This document shows positions 9,044 through 26,577 of a stretch of DNA of 64,000 nt, piece by piece. The stretch's first letter is position 1. Every line of letters starts with the position of its first letter. The notes beneath the pieces were generated by a model. The model saw only the letters and a list, made by a program, of their open reading frames with translations. It did not search any database and was not told where the DNA came from. The translations under genes and the position numbers were made by a program. The stretch comes from Enhygromyxa salina (GTDB taxonomy: Bacteria; Myxococcota_A; Polyangia; Nannocystales; Nannocystaceae): contig NZ_JMCC02000048.1 in assembly GCF_000737335.2 (NCBI RefSeq), positions 44,255 through 108,254 of the forward strand, read 5' to 3'.

Positions 9044-10936
9044 GACCGTGCCGTCAGCCGCCCACGCGGGCGTCAGCAGCTCGCGCAGGCGCACCCACTC
9101 CGGGGCCGTCTCGATGATCGAGGGCGGGAACAGGCCGTGCTCGCCACAGGCCATTTGATCGGCGGCGAGTCGGCGCGACACGAGCACGAACCCGCTGGCG
9201 TCCTCGTCGAGCTCGAGCGACGCGCTTGGCAACGACGCGCTTGGCTCGAATCCCTCGGTTGCAACGAACATCCACGCGCACGGCTGGGCGAGCGTGGAGC
9301 TGAGCAACAGCATCGCGCGCGGGCCGGGTTGGATCGGGAACCGCCACAGCAGCTGCTCGGACGGCTCACGTCCGTCCGCGGTCAGCCACTGCTGCGCCGG
9401 CGCCCGCCCAACCCACGTGTTTGGATGGGCCTGATGGATCCGGCTGTCGGTCGCAACGCGGACGGCAGTGCAGTCTTGCCCGTCGCGGCACAGCTCGACC
9501 CCCAGACGATCCGCGCGGGCCGAGGTCTCGAGCAGCAGCGCCCGCAGCTGGCCGAGCTCGAGCATCGTCACGCGCTGCGGATCTGCTTGCGAACCTTCGG
9601 GCAGCTCCGCCAGCACCTGCTGCGCTTGATCGGCATCGAGCGCGACCAGCAGCAGCCCGGTCTGCGCGTGGGCGGGCTCTGGCGAGCCAGGATCGACGAG
9701 CGAAGACAGATGCGAGAGCACCATCGCGTGACTGGGGCCCTGCAGCCGCCCGGCCAGCTCGGTCCACGTCAGCCCGCGCTCGCGCAGCAGCTTGGCCACT
9801 GGCTCGAATTCGTCGACGCGCCAGGCCGGGTAGATCGGGAGCATGCGCGCGCTGTCAGGACGCAGCCACGACCAGCTGGCCAGCAGCAGGCCAAGCGACA
9901 GCGCGGTCGAGGTCAGCAGCGAGCCCCGCGAGCTCGCCCGGCTCGCCGTGAAGCCAAGCGCGAGCCCAACGGCGGGAACGAAGGGCAACAAGTAGCGACC
10001 CGTGAGCGCCGGCGTGGACGGGTGCAGCGACGCCGCGATGACGATCGCCATCGCGCTGAGCTCGCCGCCCAACGCGACGCGCAGCTTGGTCTCCCAGCTC
10101 AGCGCCGCGAACCGCCGACGCGCGAGCACACCCGCGAGCACGGCCGCCCCGAGCGTGACGCCGATCGGGACCAGCCAGCCGTGCTCGCGCAAGATCCCAA
10201 AATTGCCGCTGAGCGCAGCCGGTGAACACAGCGCCAGGGTGCCAAGCCCGAGCGCGAGGGCAGCTGGCGTCGCCAGCCACGGCCGCTTGCTCGCGAGCGG
10301 AACCGCGACCACCGCCAGCATCACCATCGCCAAGCTCACCACGTGCACGTCGAGGGCGAACGCGCACAGCACCGCCAGCGCGAGCGCGTCGATCAGCTCG
10401 CCGTCTCGCAGCAGCCGCCACAGGCACAGGTGCGCGAGCACGATCGGGACCGGCAGCAAGATCGGCTGCCACAGCAGCGGCATCTCACAGGTCATGGGCA
10501 GCGCGGCCAGCACCACGACCGCGGCGATGAGCGGCGCGAGATCTCCAACCAGGGCAGCATTCGGGGGCGAGATCTCTTCGCGCCGCGGCAGCAAGTGCCC
10601 GAATCCGAGGTAGGCGACCGCCACGGTCCCCGCCAGCAGGGTCGTCAGGACGGTCTCGATCCCCGAGATCCCGAGCCCCGTGAGCTGGCACAGGGCCAGA
10701 AAGTCGATCCAGGTGGTCCCTTGGTGCAGCGCGGCAAAGCTGGCCCAGGCGCCGTGCAGGTGTAGCTGGGTCCCATCGACCAGCTCCCGGGCAAACGCGA
10801 GATCGCGGCTGGTGTCCTCCTGCAGCGGCGACGCCGGCCGCAGCCACAGCCACAGCCACGTGATCACGAACACGAGCGCGGCCGTCCGGGCGCGACGAGA
10901 AACGGCTGGCGTCGCTTGTGGGGCCGAAGCGGGCAC
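9035..10936 (-). CDS. Large polytopic membrane protein, function unknown
   Basis: This 633-residue protein has roughly ten hydrophobic helices in the first ~350 residues, starting with LVFVITWLWLWL, and a soluble C-terminal half. An early Glu/Asp pair after helix 1 (LQEDTSRD) and the overall topology resemble GT-C-type membrane glycosyltransferases or mannosyltransferase-like proteins, but no decisive motif is present, so no enzymatic role is assigned. It is divergent from the tRNA-tuf1 unit. Confidence 0.6.
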   Translation of the reverse strand: MPASAPQATPAVSRRARTAALVFVITWLWLWLRPASPLQEDTSRDLAFARELVDGTQLHLHGAWASFAALHQGTTWIDFLALCQLTGLGISGIETVLTTLLAGTVAVAYLGFGHLLPRREEISPPNAALVGDLAPLIAAVVVLAALPMTCEMPLLWQPILLPVPIVLAHLCLWRLLRDGELIDALALAVLCAFALDVHVVSLAMVMLAVVAVPLASKRPWLATPAALALGLGTLALCSPAALSGNFGILREHGWLVPIGVTLGAAVLAGVLARRRFAALSWETKLRVALGGELSAMAIVIAASLHPSTPALTGRYLLPFVPAVGLALGFTASRASSRGSLLTSTALSLGLLLASWSWLRPDSARMLPIYPAWRVDEFEPVAKLLRERGLTWTELAGRLQGPSHAMVLSHLSSLVDPGSPEPAHAQTGLLLVALDADQAQQVLAELPEGSQADPQRVTMLELGQLRALLLETSARADRLGVELCRDGQDCTAVRVATDSRIHQAHPNTWVGRAPAQQWLTADGREPSEQLLWRFPIQPGPRAMLLLSSTLAQPCAWMFVATEGFEPSASLPSASLELDEDASGFVLVSRRLAADQMACGEHGLFPPSIIETAPEWVRLRELLTPAWAADGTVGP

Positions 10937-10986
10937 TGCCAGACTGTGGCTCAGGTACGGCCGAGTTTGGCGCTTTTATGCATGCC

Positions 10987-11015
10987 TTGACCCCCGTGAA
11001 AACCGGCGCTATACA
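10987..11015 (+). promoter_or_regulatory. Sigma-70-type promoter for the tRNA-tuf1 unit
   Basis: A -35 box TTGACC (10987-10992) and a -10 box TATACA (11010-11015) are separated by 17 bp and stand about 85 bp upstream of the first tRNA. The GC-rich stretch after the -10 (GCGCC) may be a stringent discriminator. This is a near-consensus housekeeping promoter. Confidence 0.7.
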
Positions 11016-11100
11016 GCGCCCCACTTTGCGCGGTCGGTGGCGCGTTTGCCGTCCAAGCGTCAGTCAACTCGGGAGCAAGACCAACACAACGGATCCTTTC

Positions 11101-11173
11101 GCTGGCGTAGCTCAACTGGCAGAGCACCTGATTTGTAATCAGGCGGTTGGGGGTTCGACTCCCTTCGTCAGCT
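11101..11173 (+). tRNA. tRNA-Thr (anticodon TGT)
   Basis: A 73-nt cloverleaf: acceptor GCTGGCG/CGTCAGC, anticodon stem CCTGA/TCAGG around loop TTTGTAA, and a GGTTCGACTCC T-arm. CCA is not encoded. It is the first gene of the Thr-Tyr-Gly-Thr-tuf cluster that is conserved in many bacteria. Confidence 0.95.
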
Positions 11174-11244
11174 CACGCAACCGCCGCAAAATTGGCTTCC
11201 CGCTCAAGCTGAAACCACCGCCAACTTCTAACTCTCAGACCTCT

Positions 11245-11328
11245 GGATGGGTGCCCGAGTCGGCCAAAGGGAGCGGACTGTAAATCCGCCGCGTTATCGC
11301 TTCGAAGGTTCGAATCCTTCCCCATCCA
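11245..11328 (+). tRNA. tRNA-Tyr (anticodon GTA)
   Basis: An 84-nt class II tRNA with a long variable arm, acceptor GGATGGG/CCCATCC, and anticodon stem GCGGA/TCCGC around loop CTGTAAA. CCA is not encoded. Confidence 0.95.
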
Positions 11329-11335
11329 TCACCTC

Positions 11336-11408
11336 GCGGGAGTAGCTCAGTTGGTAGAGCGTCAGCCTTCCAAGCTGAATGTCGCGAGTTCGACCCTCGT
11401 CTCCCGCT
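11336..11408 (+). tRNA. tRNA-Gly (anticodon TCC)
   Basis: A 73-nt cloverleaf with acceptor GCGGGAG/CTCCCGC and anticodon stem TCAGC/GCTGA around loop CTTCCAA. It begins only 7 bp after tRNA-Tyr. CCA is not encoded. Confidence 0.95.
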
Positions 11409-11453
11409 ACTTTTTTCGCGCATAGTGCCCAGGTCACTGGGACAACCCCCCAA

Positions 11454-11529
<76 letters not shown>

Positions 11530-11575
11530 CCACTTCACTCGGTTCCAACTCAGAAGAAAATCGGAGATCCAGCGT

Positions 11576-12775
<1,200 letters not shown>

Positions 12776-12795
12776 CCTTCGGGCTTCGACCTGCC

Positions 12796-12826
12796 GAAGA
12801 CGTGGCGCCCACAGCGTCACGTCTTC
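12796..12826 (+). terminator. Hairpin after tuf1
   Basis: GAAGACGTG (12796-12804) pairs perfectly with CACGTCTTC (12818-12826), 21 bp after the tuf1 stop. There is no strong T-tract; it may terminate or stabilise the tuf1 transcript. Confidence 0.45.
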
Positions 12827-12989
12827 CGCGTTCTACCTCTCGGGGCGCGCGGATTTCGCTTTTCCCTGCTGCGATGCTCACCACCCCGCAGCGCAATTTT
12901 CACTGACAATCTCAGAACCTGTCAGAAACGGCGTGAACGGGCTCCGAGCAGGCCCAACCACGGCTCTGACAAAAAACCATCCCCACACC

Positions 12990-13018
12990 TTGAATGCTGG
13001 AACGGGGCTTGCTACAAG
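12990..13018 (+). promoter_or_regulatory. Possible promoter upstream of rpmG
   Basis: TTGAAT (12990-12995) and TACAAG (13013-13018) are spaced by 17 bp, 28 bp before the rpmG start. It is a moderate match to the sigma-70 consensus and would drive rpmG-trpT-secE-nusG. Confidence 0.4.
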
Positions 13019-13045
13019 CCTCCTCCCTTCAGCCGAGGACTCCAA

Positions 13046-13210
13046 ATGGCCAAAGCTGGCAACCGAATCATTTTCTCGCTCGAGTGCCAGACGTGCAAAC
13101 GTCGCAACTACTCGACCACCAAGAACAAGCGGACCACTCCAGAGAAGGTCAAGCTCAAGAAGTTTTGCGCCTTCTGTCGCCGCCACACCGAGCACAAGGA
13201 GACCAAGTAA
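13046..13210 (+). CDS. rpmG: 50S ribosomal protein L33
   Basis: A 54-residue basic protein beginning MAKAGNRIIFSLECQTC. It keeps both cysteine pairs (CQTC and CAFC), so it is the zinc-binding (C+) form of L33. The placement rpmG-tRNA-Trp-secE-nusG after tuf is conserved in many bacteria. L33 sits near the E site of the large subunit. Confidence 0.93.
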   Translation: MAKAGNRIIFSLECQTCKRRNYSTTKNKRTTPEKVKLKKFCAFCRRHTEHKETK

Positions 13211-13308
13211 CTCCTTCGTCGGGGTCACTCCCGGCTCGGGGCTACGGTCCAGAGCGTCCGGGACCTCACTTCTTCTGGGGTCTCGGCGCGCCATCTCACT
13301 TCTCTTCA

Positions 13309-13381
13309 AGGGCGTTAGCTCAGCTGGTAGAGCAGCGGACTCCAAATCCGCAGGCCGCGGGTTCGATCCCTGCACGCCCTG
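13309..13381 (+). tRNA. tRNA-Trp (anticodon CCA)
   Basis: A 73-nt cloverleaf: acceptor AGGGCGT/ACGCCCT, discriminator G, and anticodon stem GCGGA/TCCGC around loop CTCCAAA. The 3' CCA is not encoded. Its position between rpmG and secE is typical. Confidence 0.95.
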
Positions 13382-13571
13382 CTACCTCTAAACAGATTCT
13401 TCAGCCGATCCCCCACCTTCCATCAGCAGGCCGCCCCGTCCATGCCACCAGGCATCAGGACGTGCGCGGCTCTAGGGCCATCCGGCCTTTGACTGGGGTT
13501 CCAAACCCCACCCACCGCAAGTCAGATCCGGGCACAGCAGTGCCATCTTGGCCGCGGGAGTGAACTCGAGC

Positions 13572-14015
13572 ATGGCGCGCAAACGAAACAAGCCAGGTGG
13601 AGCAGGCGGATCCGGAACCGGTTCGAAGGAATTCGATCCGTCGCGCTGGGCCCACGCAGTGTTCGCAGTCTTCGCGGGCATCGCCGCGTGGATGTTCGGG
13701 CACATGGTCGAGGACCTGTGGGGCTTCAGCTGGGCCAACTGGCCGCTCTACATCGGTCGGCCCAACGAGTATTACGCCCAAGGCCTCGGCGCGATCATCG
13801 GGATCACATTGATGATCTGGGTGTGGTCGCGCGAGCGCTACTTCAAATTTGTCGCCGAGACCGCCACCGAGGTCTCGCAGATTATCTGGCCAACCCGCGC
13901 CGAAACCCGAGCCGCGACGATCGTCGTCATCGTCATCACGCTGATCTGTGCCTGCATCCTCTCGTTGATGGACGCATTTTGGTCTCGCGTGACCGACTGG
14001 CTCTACTCGCTATAG
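13572..14015 (+). CDS. secE: Preprotein translocase subunit SecE
   Basis: A 147-residue inner-membrane protein of the SecYEG channel. GGAG precedes the ATG at 13572, so that start is preferred. Three hydrophobic segments are visible (about residues 28-42, 70-86 and 114-134), the three-helix form seen in E. coli. The conserved amphipathic segment before the last helix (EVSQIIWPTRAET) is the SecE signature. An insertion between helices 1 and 2 (LWGFSWANWPLYIGRPNEYY) is specific to this protein. It is followed by nusG. Confidence 0.93.
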   Translation: MARKRNKPGGAGGSGTGSKEFDPSRWAHAVFAVFAGIAAWMFGHMVEDLWGFSWANWPLYIGRPNEYYAQGLGAIIGITLMIWVWSRERYFKFVAETATEVSQIIWPTRAETRAATIVVIVITLICACILSLMDAFWSRVTDWLYSL

Positions 14016-14081
14016 CCCGTCTATAGCCTGACCTGCTGATCATCTGATCACCCGATCACCGACCGCCCAACTCGAGCTCTC

Positions 14082-14642
14082 ATGTCGACCGAAGCGCAGA
14101 CCGTCCAGCCGATGCAGTGGTTCATCGTGAACACCTTCTCGGGGTATGAGAACACGGTCAAGAAGTCGCTGGAAGACCGGATCAAGGCCAACGACTTGGA
14201 GGAGTGCTTCGAGGAGATCCTCGTGCCCTCCGAGCAGGTGCTCGAGCAACGTGGCAAGCGCAAGGTCAAGCAGACCCGCAAGTTCTTCCCCGGCTATTTG
14301 TTCGTGCGCATGGCGCTGACCAAAGAAGCCTGGCACCTCGTCAAGAACACCCCCAAGGTCAGCGGCTTTCTCAGCAGCGGCAAGACCCCCAAGCCGGTCT
14401 CTCAGTCAGAGATGGACCGCATGCTCGGCCGCACGGAGCCCAAAGAAGAGGCGGCCGTCGAGCAACCCGACGTCCACTACTTCGTCGGCCAGCAAGTGCG
14501 CGTCAAGAGCGGCGCCTTCGCCAACTTCAGCGGCGAGGTCGAAGAGCTCAACACCGACAAGCGCAAGATCAAGCTCTCCGTCTCGATCTTCGGGCGTCCG
14601 ACCCGGGTCGAGGTCGACTTCAACGAGGTCGAGCCCGGCTGA
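14082..14642 (+). CDS. nusG: Transcription termination/antitermination factor NusG
   Basis: A 186-residue protein. The NGN domain (about 10-120, with MQWFIVNTFSGYE and the FFPGYLFV motif) binds the RNA polymerase clamp; the C-terminal KOW domain (about 133-186, VGQQVRVKSGAFANFSG) binds Rho or S10. Length and order are normal. It lies between secE and rplK, the universal arrangement. Confidence 0.97.
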   Translation: MSTEAQTVQPMQWFIVNTFSGYENTVKKSLEDRIKANDLEECFEEILVPSEQVLEQRGKRKVKQTRKFFPGYLFVRMALTKEAWHLVKNTPKVSGFLSSGKTPKPVSQSEMDRMLGRTEPKEEAAVEQPDVHYFVGQQVRVKSGAFANFSGEVEELNTDKRKIKLSVSIFGRPTRVEVDFNEVEPG

Positions 14643-14746
14643 GCTGGGCCGTCAGTCCTCACCCTGCCAGTCATCCGGCTCGAGTCACTCCGTACACGGC
14701 CGCTCGCCGCGTCACGTCACGTCAGTTCAGATCATCAGGATTTTTC

Positions 14747-15166
14747 ATGAAGAAGGTCACCGGGCAAATCAAGTTGCAGATCAAGGCGGGCCAGGCCAAT
14801 CCAGCCCCTCCCGTCGGTCCAGCCCTCGGCGCCAAGGGCGTCAACATCATGGACTTCTGCAAGCAGTTCAACGCCAAGACGCAGAAGGACGTGGGCATGG
14901 TCACCCCGGTGGTCATCACGGTCTACTCGGATCGCTCGTTCACGTTTGTCACCAAGAGCCCGCCAGCGGCGGTGCTGCTGCTCAAGGCCGCCGGCATCGA
15001 GAAGGGCTCGGGCGAGCCCAACAAGAAGAAGGTCGGCAAGGTCACGCAGGCCGACATTCGCGGGATCGCCGAGGCCAAGATCCAAGACATGAACGCGTTC
15101 ACGATCGAGCAGGCCATGAAGAGCATCGAGGGCACGGCGCGCTCGATGGGCCTCGAGGTCAACTGA
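14747..15166 (+). CDS. rplK: 50S ribosomal protein L11
   Basis: A 139-residue protein starting MKKVTGQIKLQIKAGQANPAPP; the PPVGPALG loop and the C-terminal rRNA-binding domain (KKVGKVTQADI) are intact. L11 binds the GTPase-associated centre of 23S rRNA and is needed for RelA activation. The frame is open upstream into nusG, but the ATG at 14747 fits the family start. Confidence 0.97.
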   Translation: MKKVTGQIKLQIKAGQANPAPPVGPALGAKGVNIMDFCKQFNAKTQKDVGMVTPVVITVYSDRSFTFVTKSPPAAVLLLKAAGIEKGSGEPNKKKVGKVTQADIRGIAEAKIQDMNAFTIEQAMKSIEGTARSMGLEVN

Positions 15167-15286
15167 TTTTCTAGCCAGGTTTTTGGGCGCAGCAACGACT
15201 GCGCCCGCCACTCGGTGCAGTTGCCGAGCTCAGTTCGAGAGCGGGGGAGGACGCGAGTCCGCTAGGACCCCGGGGAGCACAGCAAG

Positions 15287-15985
15287 ATGAGCAAGAAATA
15301 CAAAGCAGCGTTGGCCAAGGTCGACCGCGACAAACGTTACAGCCTCAGCGACGCCTGCGCGCTGGTCAAAGAGACCTCCTTCGTCAAGTTCGACGAGAGC
15401 GTCGATTGTGCGGTGCGGCTCGGGGTCAACCCGCGCCACGCCGACCAAATGATCCGGTCCTCGGTCGCGCTGCCCAACGGCACCGGCAAGACCGTCCGCG
15501 TGCTGGTGTTCGCCAAGGGCGACCGCGCGGTGCAGGCGACCGAAGCTGGCGCCGACTTCGTCGGCTCCGACGACATCGTCGAGAAGATCCAGGGTGGCTG
15601 GCTCGACTTCGACGTCGCAATCGCCACGCCGGACATGATGGGTCTCGTCGGTCGGCTCGGGCGCGTGCTCGGGCCGCGTAACTTGATGCCAAACCCCAAG
15701 GTCGGAACCGTCACGATGGACGTCGCCAACGCCGTCGCCGAGCGCAAGGCAGGCCGCATCGAGTTCCGCACCGACAAGACCGGCATCATCCACGCCCCAA
15801 TCGGCAAGGTCAGCTTCGACGCGAACAAGCTCGACGAGAACCTGGCCACGCTGCTGCGCACCCTGCAGCGGCTCAAGCCGTCCACGGCCAAGGGCAAGTA
15901 TTTCAAGAGCGTCACCGTGTCGACGACCATGGGTCCGGGCATCCGCCTCGACACCAACGAGGTCCAGGCCATGGTGACCGAGTAA
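15287..15985 (+). CDS. rplA: 50S ribosomal protein L1
   Basis: A 232-residue protein of normal length with the L1 signature (GTVTMDVANAVAERKAGRIEFRTDK). L1 forms the mobile stalk near the E site and in many bacteria represses the rplK-rplA mRNA. It lies 120 bp after rplK and ahead of the long rplJ leader. Confidence 0.97.
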   Translation: MSKKYKAALAKVDRDKRYSLSDACALVKETSFVKFDESVDCAVRLGVNPRHADQMIRSSVALPNGTGKTVRVLVFAKGDRAVQATEAGADFVGSDDIVEKIQGGWLDFDVAIATPDMMGLVGRLGRVLGPRNLMPNPKVGTVTMDVANAVAERKAGRIEFRTDKTGIIHAPIGKVSFDANKLDENLATLLRTLQRLKPSTAKGKYFKSVTVSTTMGPGIRLDTNEVQAMVTE

Positions 15986-16364
15986 CCGAGACCCGCAGAC
16001 AGACGACGACTAACAGGAGGCCACACACCGCAAGGTGAACTCAACGGTATAGAACCCACACGCCCCCGCACCCGATCATTCAATGGTTGGGCCCGTTCAT
16101 CGGGGGCACTCCTGCTCGAGACAGCCGGCGGTCCATTTTGGACCTCAATCGCGGCGCTCCCTACCCGAACTTCGGGGATGGCGCTGCAACCGGCCGAGGT
16201 GGGGGAGAGGAACTTCGAACGGCAGAGCGGCTGGAAGCCCACACCAAGTGGGGCGACCAGTGCAGCGGCCGGCCTCTTCTCGCACCAACTCGCCCCCGGG
16301 CGAGCGGCCCCGCGAGAGGACCCATCAAGGCCGACCGGACCAAGAGCGGAGCAGGGAGACCCGA
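15986..16364 (+). promoter_or_regulatory. Long untranslated leader of rplJ, likely L10-type autoregulatory leader
   Basis: The 379 bp between rplA and rplJ hold no convincing gene. The position and length match the L10 leader that binds the L10-L12 complex and couples rplJL expression to free protein in other bacteria. The individual kink-turn was not resolved by eye, so the regulatory role is inferred from position. Confidence 0.5.
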
Positions 16365-16889
16365 ATGCACAAAGACACCAAACACGCCCAATCCGCCGCG
16401 CTGCGCGAGCAAGTCGAGGACCTCACGGCCCTCGTGCTCGTGGAGTATTCCCGTCTCACGGTTGCAGAGTCCGAAGAGCTCCGCGGCAAATTTCGTGAGG
16501 CTGGCTGCACTTATCGCGTCTTCAAGAACTCGGTCATCCGCTACGCGGTGACCGGGACCAGTCACGAGCCCATCACGCCGCTGCTCAAGGGCGTCTCGGG
16601 GCTCGCGTACAACGCCGACGATCCAGGGGCTCCGGCCCGCGTCGCTCGGGAGTACGCCAAGACCAACGACAAGCTTCGCCTCAAGGGCGCGGTCGTCGAG
16701 GGTCAAATGCTCGCCGGTGACAACGCCGGCAAGTTGGCGGACATGCCCGGCCCGCGCGAGATCAAGGCCAAGCTGCTCATGCTGTTCAAGACCCCGGCAA
16801 CCCGCATGGTTCAGGTCATGCAGGCCGCGCCGCGGGATTTCCTCCGTGTGCTCAACGCCAAGAAGAAGAAGGACGAAGCGGCGGCCTAA
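16365..16889 (+). CDS. rplJ: 50S ribosomal protein L10
   Basis: A 174-residue protein. The start at 16365 (MHKDTKHAQSAALREQVEDL) follows a GGGAG site; the open frame before it is leader. It has the L10 features LVEYSRLTVAESEELR and VFKNSVIRYA and a C-terminal Lys/Ala tail that recruits L7/L12 dimers. It forms the base of the L7/L12 stalk. Confidence 0.95.
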   Translation: MHKDTKHAQSAALREQVEDLTALVLVEYSRLTVAESEELRGKFREAGCTYRVFKNSVIRYAVTGTSHEPITPLLKGVSGLAYNADDPGAPARVAREYAKTNDKLRLKGAVVEGQMLAGDNAGKLADMPGPREIKAKLLMLFKTPATRMVQVMQAAPRDFLRVLNAKKKKDEAAA

Positions 16890-16952
16890 CCACTCAGTGG
16901 TCACAGGTTCCCCAGTCCCTCACTTCAGCTTCCTACGAAAGAGAACAAGACA

Positions 16953-17339
16953 ATGTCCGAGAACATCACCCGCGAACAGGTCATCGACTTCCTCAGCAAC
17001 CTCTCCGTCATGGCCATGGCGGACCTCGTCAAAGAGCTCGAGGACAAATGGGGCGTCGAGGCTGCAGCCGGCGGCGCCGTCATGATGGCGGGCCCGGCGG
17101 CAGACGCCGGCCCCGTCGAGGAGCAGACCGAGTTCGACGTCGTGCTCAAGAGCTTCGGCGACAAGAAGATCAACGTGATCAAGGCGATCCGCGCCGCGAT
17201 CAGCGGGCTCGGCCTCAAGGAGGCCAAGACCCTCGTCGAGAGCGCTCCGGTCGCGGTCAAAGAGGCCGTGTCCAAGGAAGAGGCCGCAGAGCTCAAGAAG
17301 GCCCTCGAAGAGGCCGGCGGCGAAGTCGAGCTCAAGTGA
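16953..17339 (+). CDS. rplL: 50S ribosomal protein L7/L12
   Basis: A 128-residue acidic stalk protein. The N-terminal dimerisation helix, an Ala/Gly-rich hinge (GAVMMAGPAADAGP) and the C-terminal factor-binding domain (FDVVLKSFGDKKINVIKAIRA, GLGLKEAKTLVE) are all present. It recruits EF-Tu and EF-G. rpoB follows after 137 bp. Confidence 0.97.
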   Translation: MSENITREQVIDFLSNLSVMAMADLVKELEDKWGVEAAAGGAVMMAGPAADAGPVEEQTEFDVVLKSFGDKKINVIKAIRAAISGLGLKEAKTLVESAPVAVKEAVSKEEAAELKKALEEAGGEVELK

Positions 17340-17476
17340 GCTCGACTGTCGCGGTGGCTCCCCGTGTGGATGGGGGGCCCCCGCGATCCCATTTTTCAGC
17401 AGTCCAATCTTCCACGCCTACAACTGAATTACCCGCTAGGGCGGTCTAAGACCGACAGACGAGCGAGGAACACCGC

Positions 17477-21637
<4,161 letters not shown>

Positions 21638-21733
21638 CGGCGCTTGGTCACGGGCGAGCGCGCCGCTCGCCCGTGACTTCAATTTTTTCAGTTCAGGCGA
21701 CCAGGGTCAGCAACTACCGGAAGGGAACCTCAG

Positions 21734-25942
<4,209 letters not shown>

Positions 25943-25965
25943 GGCGCTGCTTGCTTCGTTCGAGA

Positions 25966-25996
25966 GGGTCATCCGCTTCGGCGGGTGGCCCTTTTT
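25966..25996 (+). terminator. Rho-independent terminator after rpoC
   Basis: An 11-bp stem (25966-25976 with 25981-25991, including G-T pairs) closes a TTCG tetraloop (25977-25980) and is followed by TTTTT. It lies 24 bp after the rpoC stop, just before the convergent TOPRIM-like gene. Confidence 0.9.
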
Positions 25997-26037
25997 CGTG
26001 ATCATGTTCGTGGACAGATCACGAGCACCCGGACGTA

Positions 26038-26577
26038 TCACTGACGAGTGAGCGCCGCGATCTCGCGGACGCACGCGTCAAGCGTGGGAACGGCCGCACG
26101 CACACAGTCACGATGCTGACGGAGACCCTTGGCAGTGCGGTTCAAAAATCGGTCGCGGAGGAGCTTGCGCTTCTCAGGGCGAGGCTCGCCGAGGCAATCT
26201 GCGACTGCATCGACGACAGTCTCGGTGTTCTGGTCGAGCAAGAACATGCTGAGCCGTGGGTCTGAGCAGCGACGACGGAGCTCCGCGAGGAGCTCATCGG
26301 AGCTGGGGCGGCCAGAGGTGAACAGAAGACGATGGAGTTTATCGGCGTCGAAGACCGCGAAGATCAGTGCATCGGGCATGTCGGGGACATCGCGCTCACA
26401 GGCCGCGAGCAGCTTGGCAGCGCCCTTCAACGGGATCGCGTCAAATTGGCCTTTGACCGCCCACCAATCTTGTCCCCACTCATCTGCGACGCAGGCGACG
26501 ATCAGCTCGTGCAGGCCGAACTCCTTCACCGGGCCGCGATCGTCTTCGTAGAGGATCGGTACCGACCGGTTGCTCAT
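26038..26577 (-). CDS. TOPRIM-like small protein paired with AAA ATPase
   Basis: 179 residues. An early acidic strand end (ILYEDD, Glu11) and a later FAVFDADK (Asp77, Asp79) reproduce the E...DxD metal-binding pattern of TOPRIM nucleases, embedded in alternating strands and helices. A further FLLDQNTET stretch follows. It starts inside the last codons of the upstream ATPase gene (4-bp ATGA overlap), so the two are translationally coupled. AAA ATPase plus TOPRIM pairs occur in anti-phage systems (PARIS, split OLD-like systems); the resemblance is architectural, and assignment to a named family is not claimed. Confidence 0.6.
   Translation of the reverse strand: MSNRSVPILYEDDRGPVKEFGLHELIVACVADEWGQDWWAVKGQFDAIPLKGAAKLLAACERDVPDMPDALIFAVFDADKLHRLLFTSGRPSSDELLAELRRRCSDPRLSMFLLDQNTETVVDAVADCLGEPRPEKRKLLRDRFLNRTAKGLRQHRDCVRAAVPTLDACVREIAALTRQ

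Noticed and set aside
10685..11100. Plus-strand ORFs running into the tRNA cluster
   Set aside because: They cover a promoter and tRNA genes and have no coding signature.
16035..16052. Tiny leader ORF after an AGGAGG in the rplJ leader
   Set aside because: Five codons only, and the spacing from AGGAGG to GTG (14 bp) is too long for efficient initiation.
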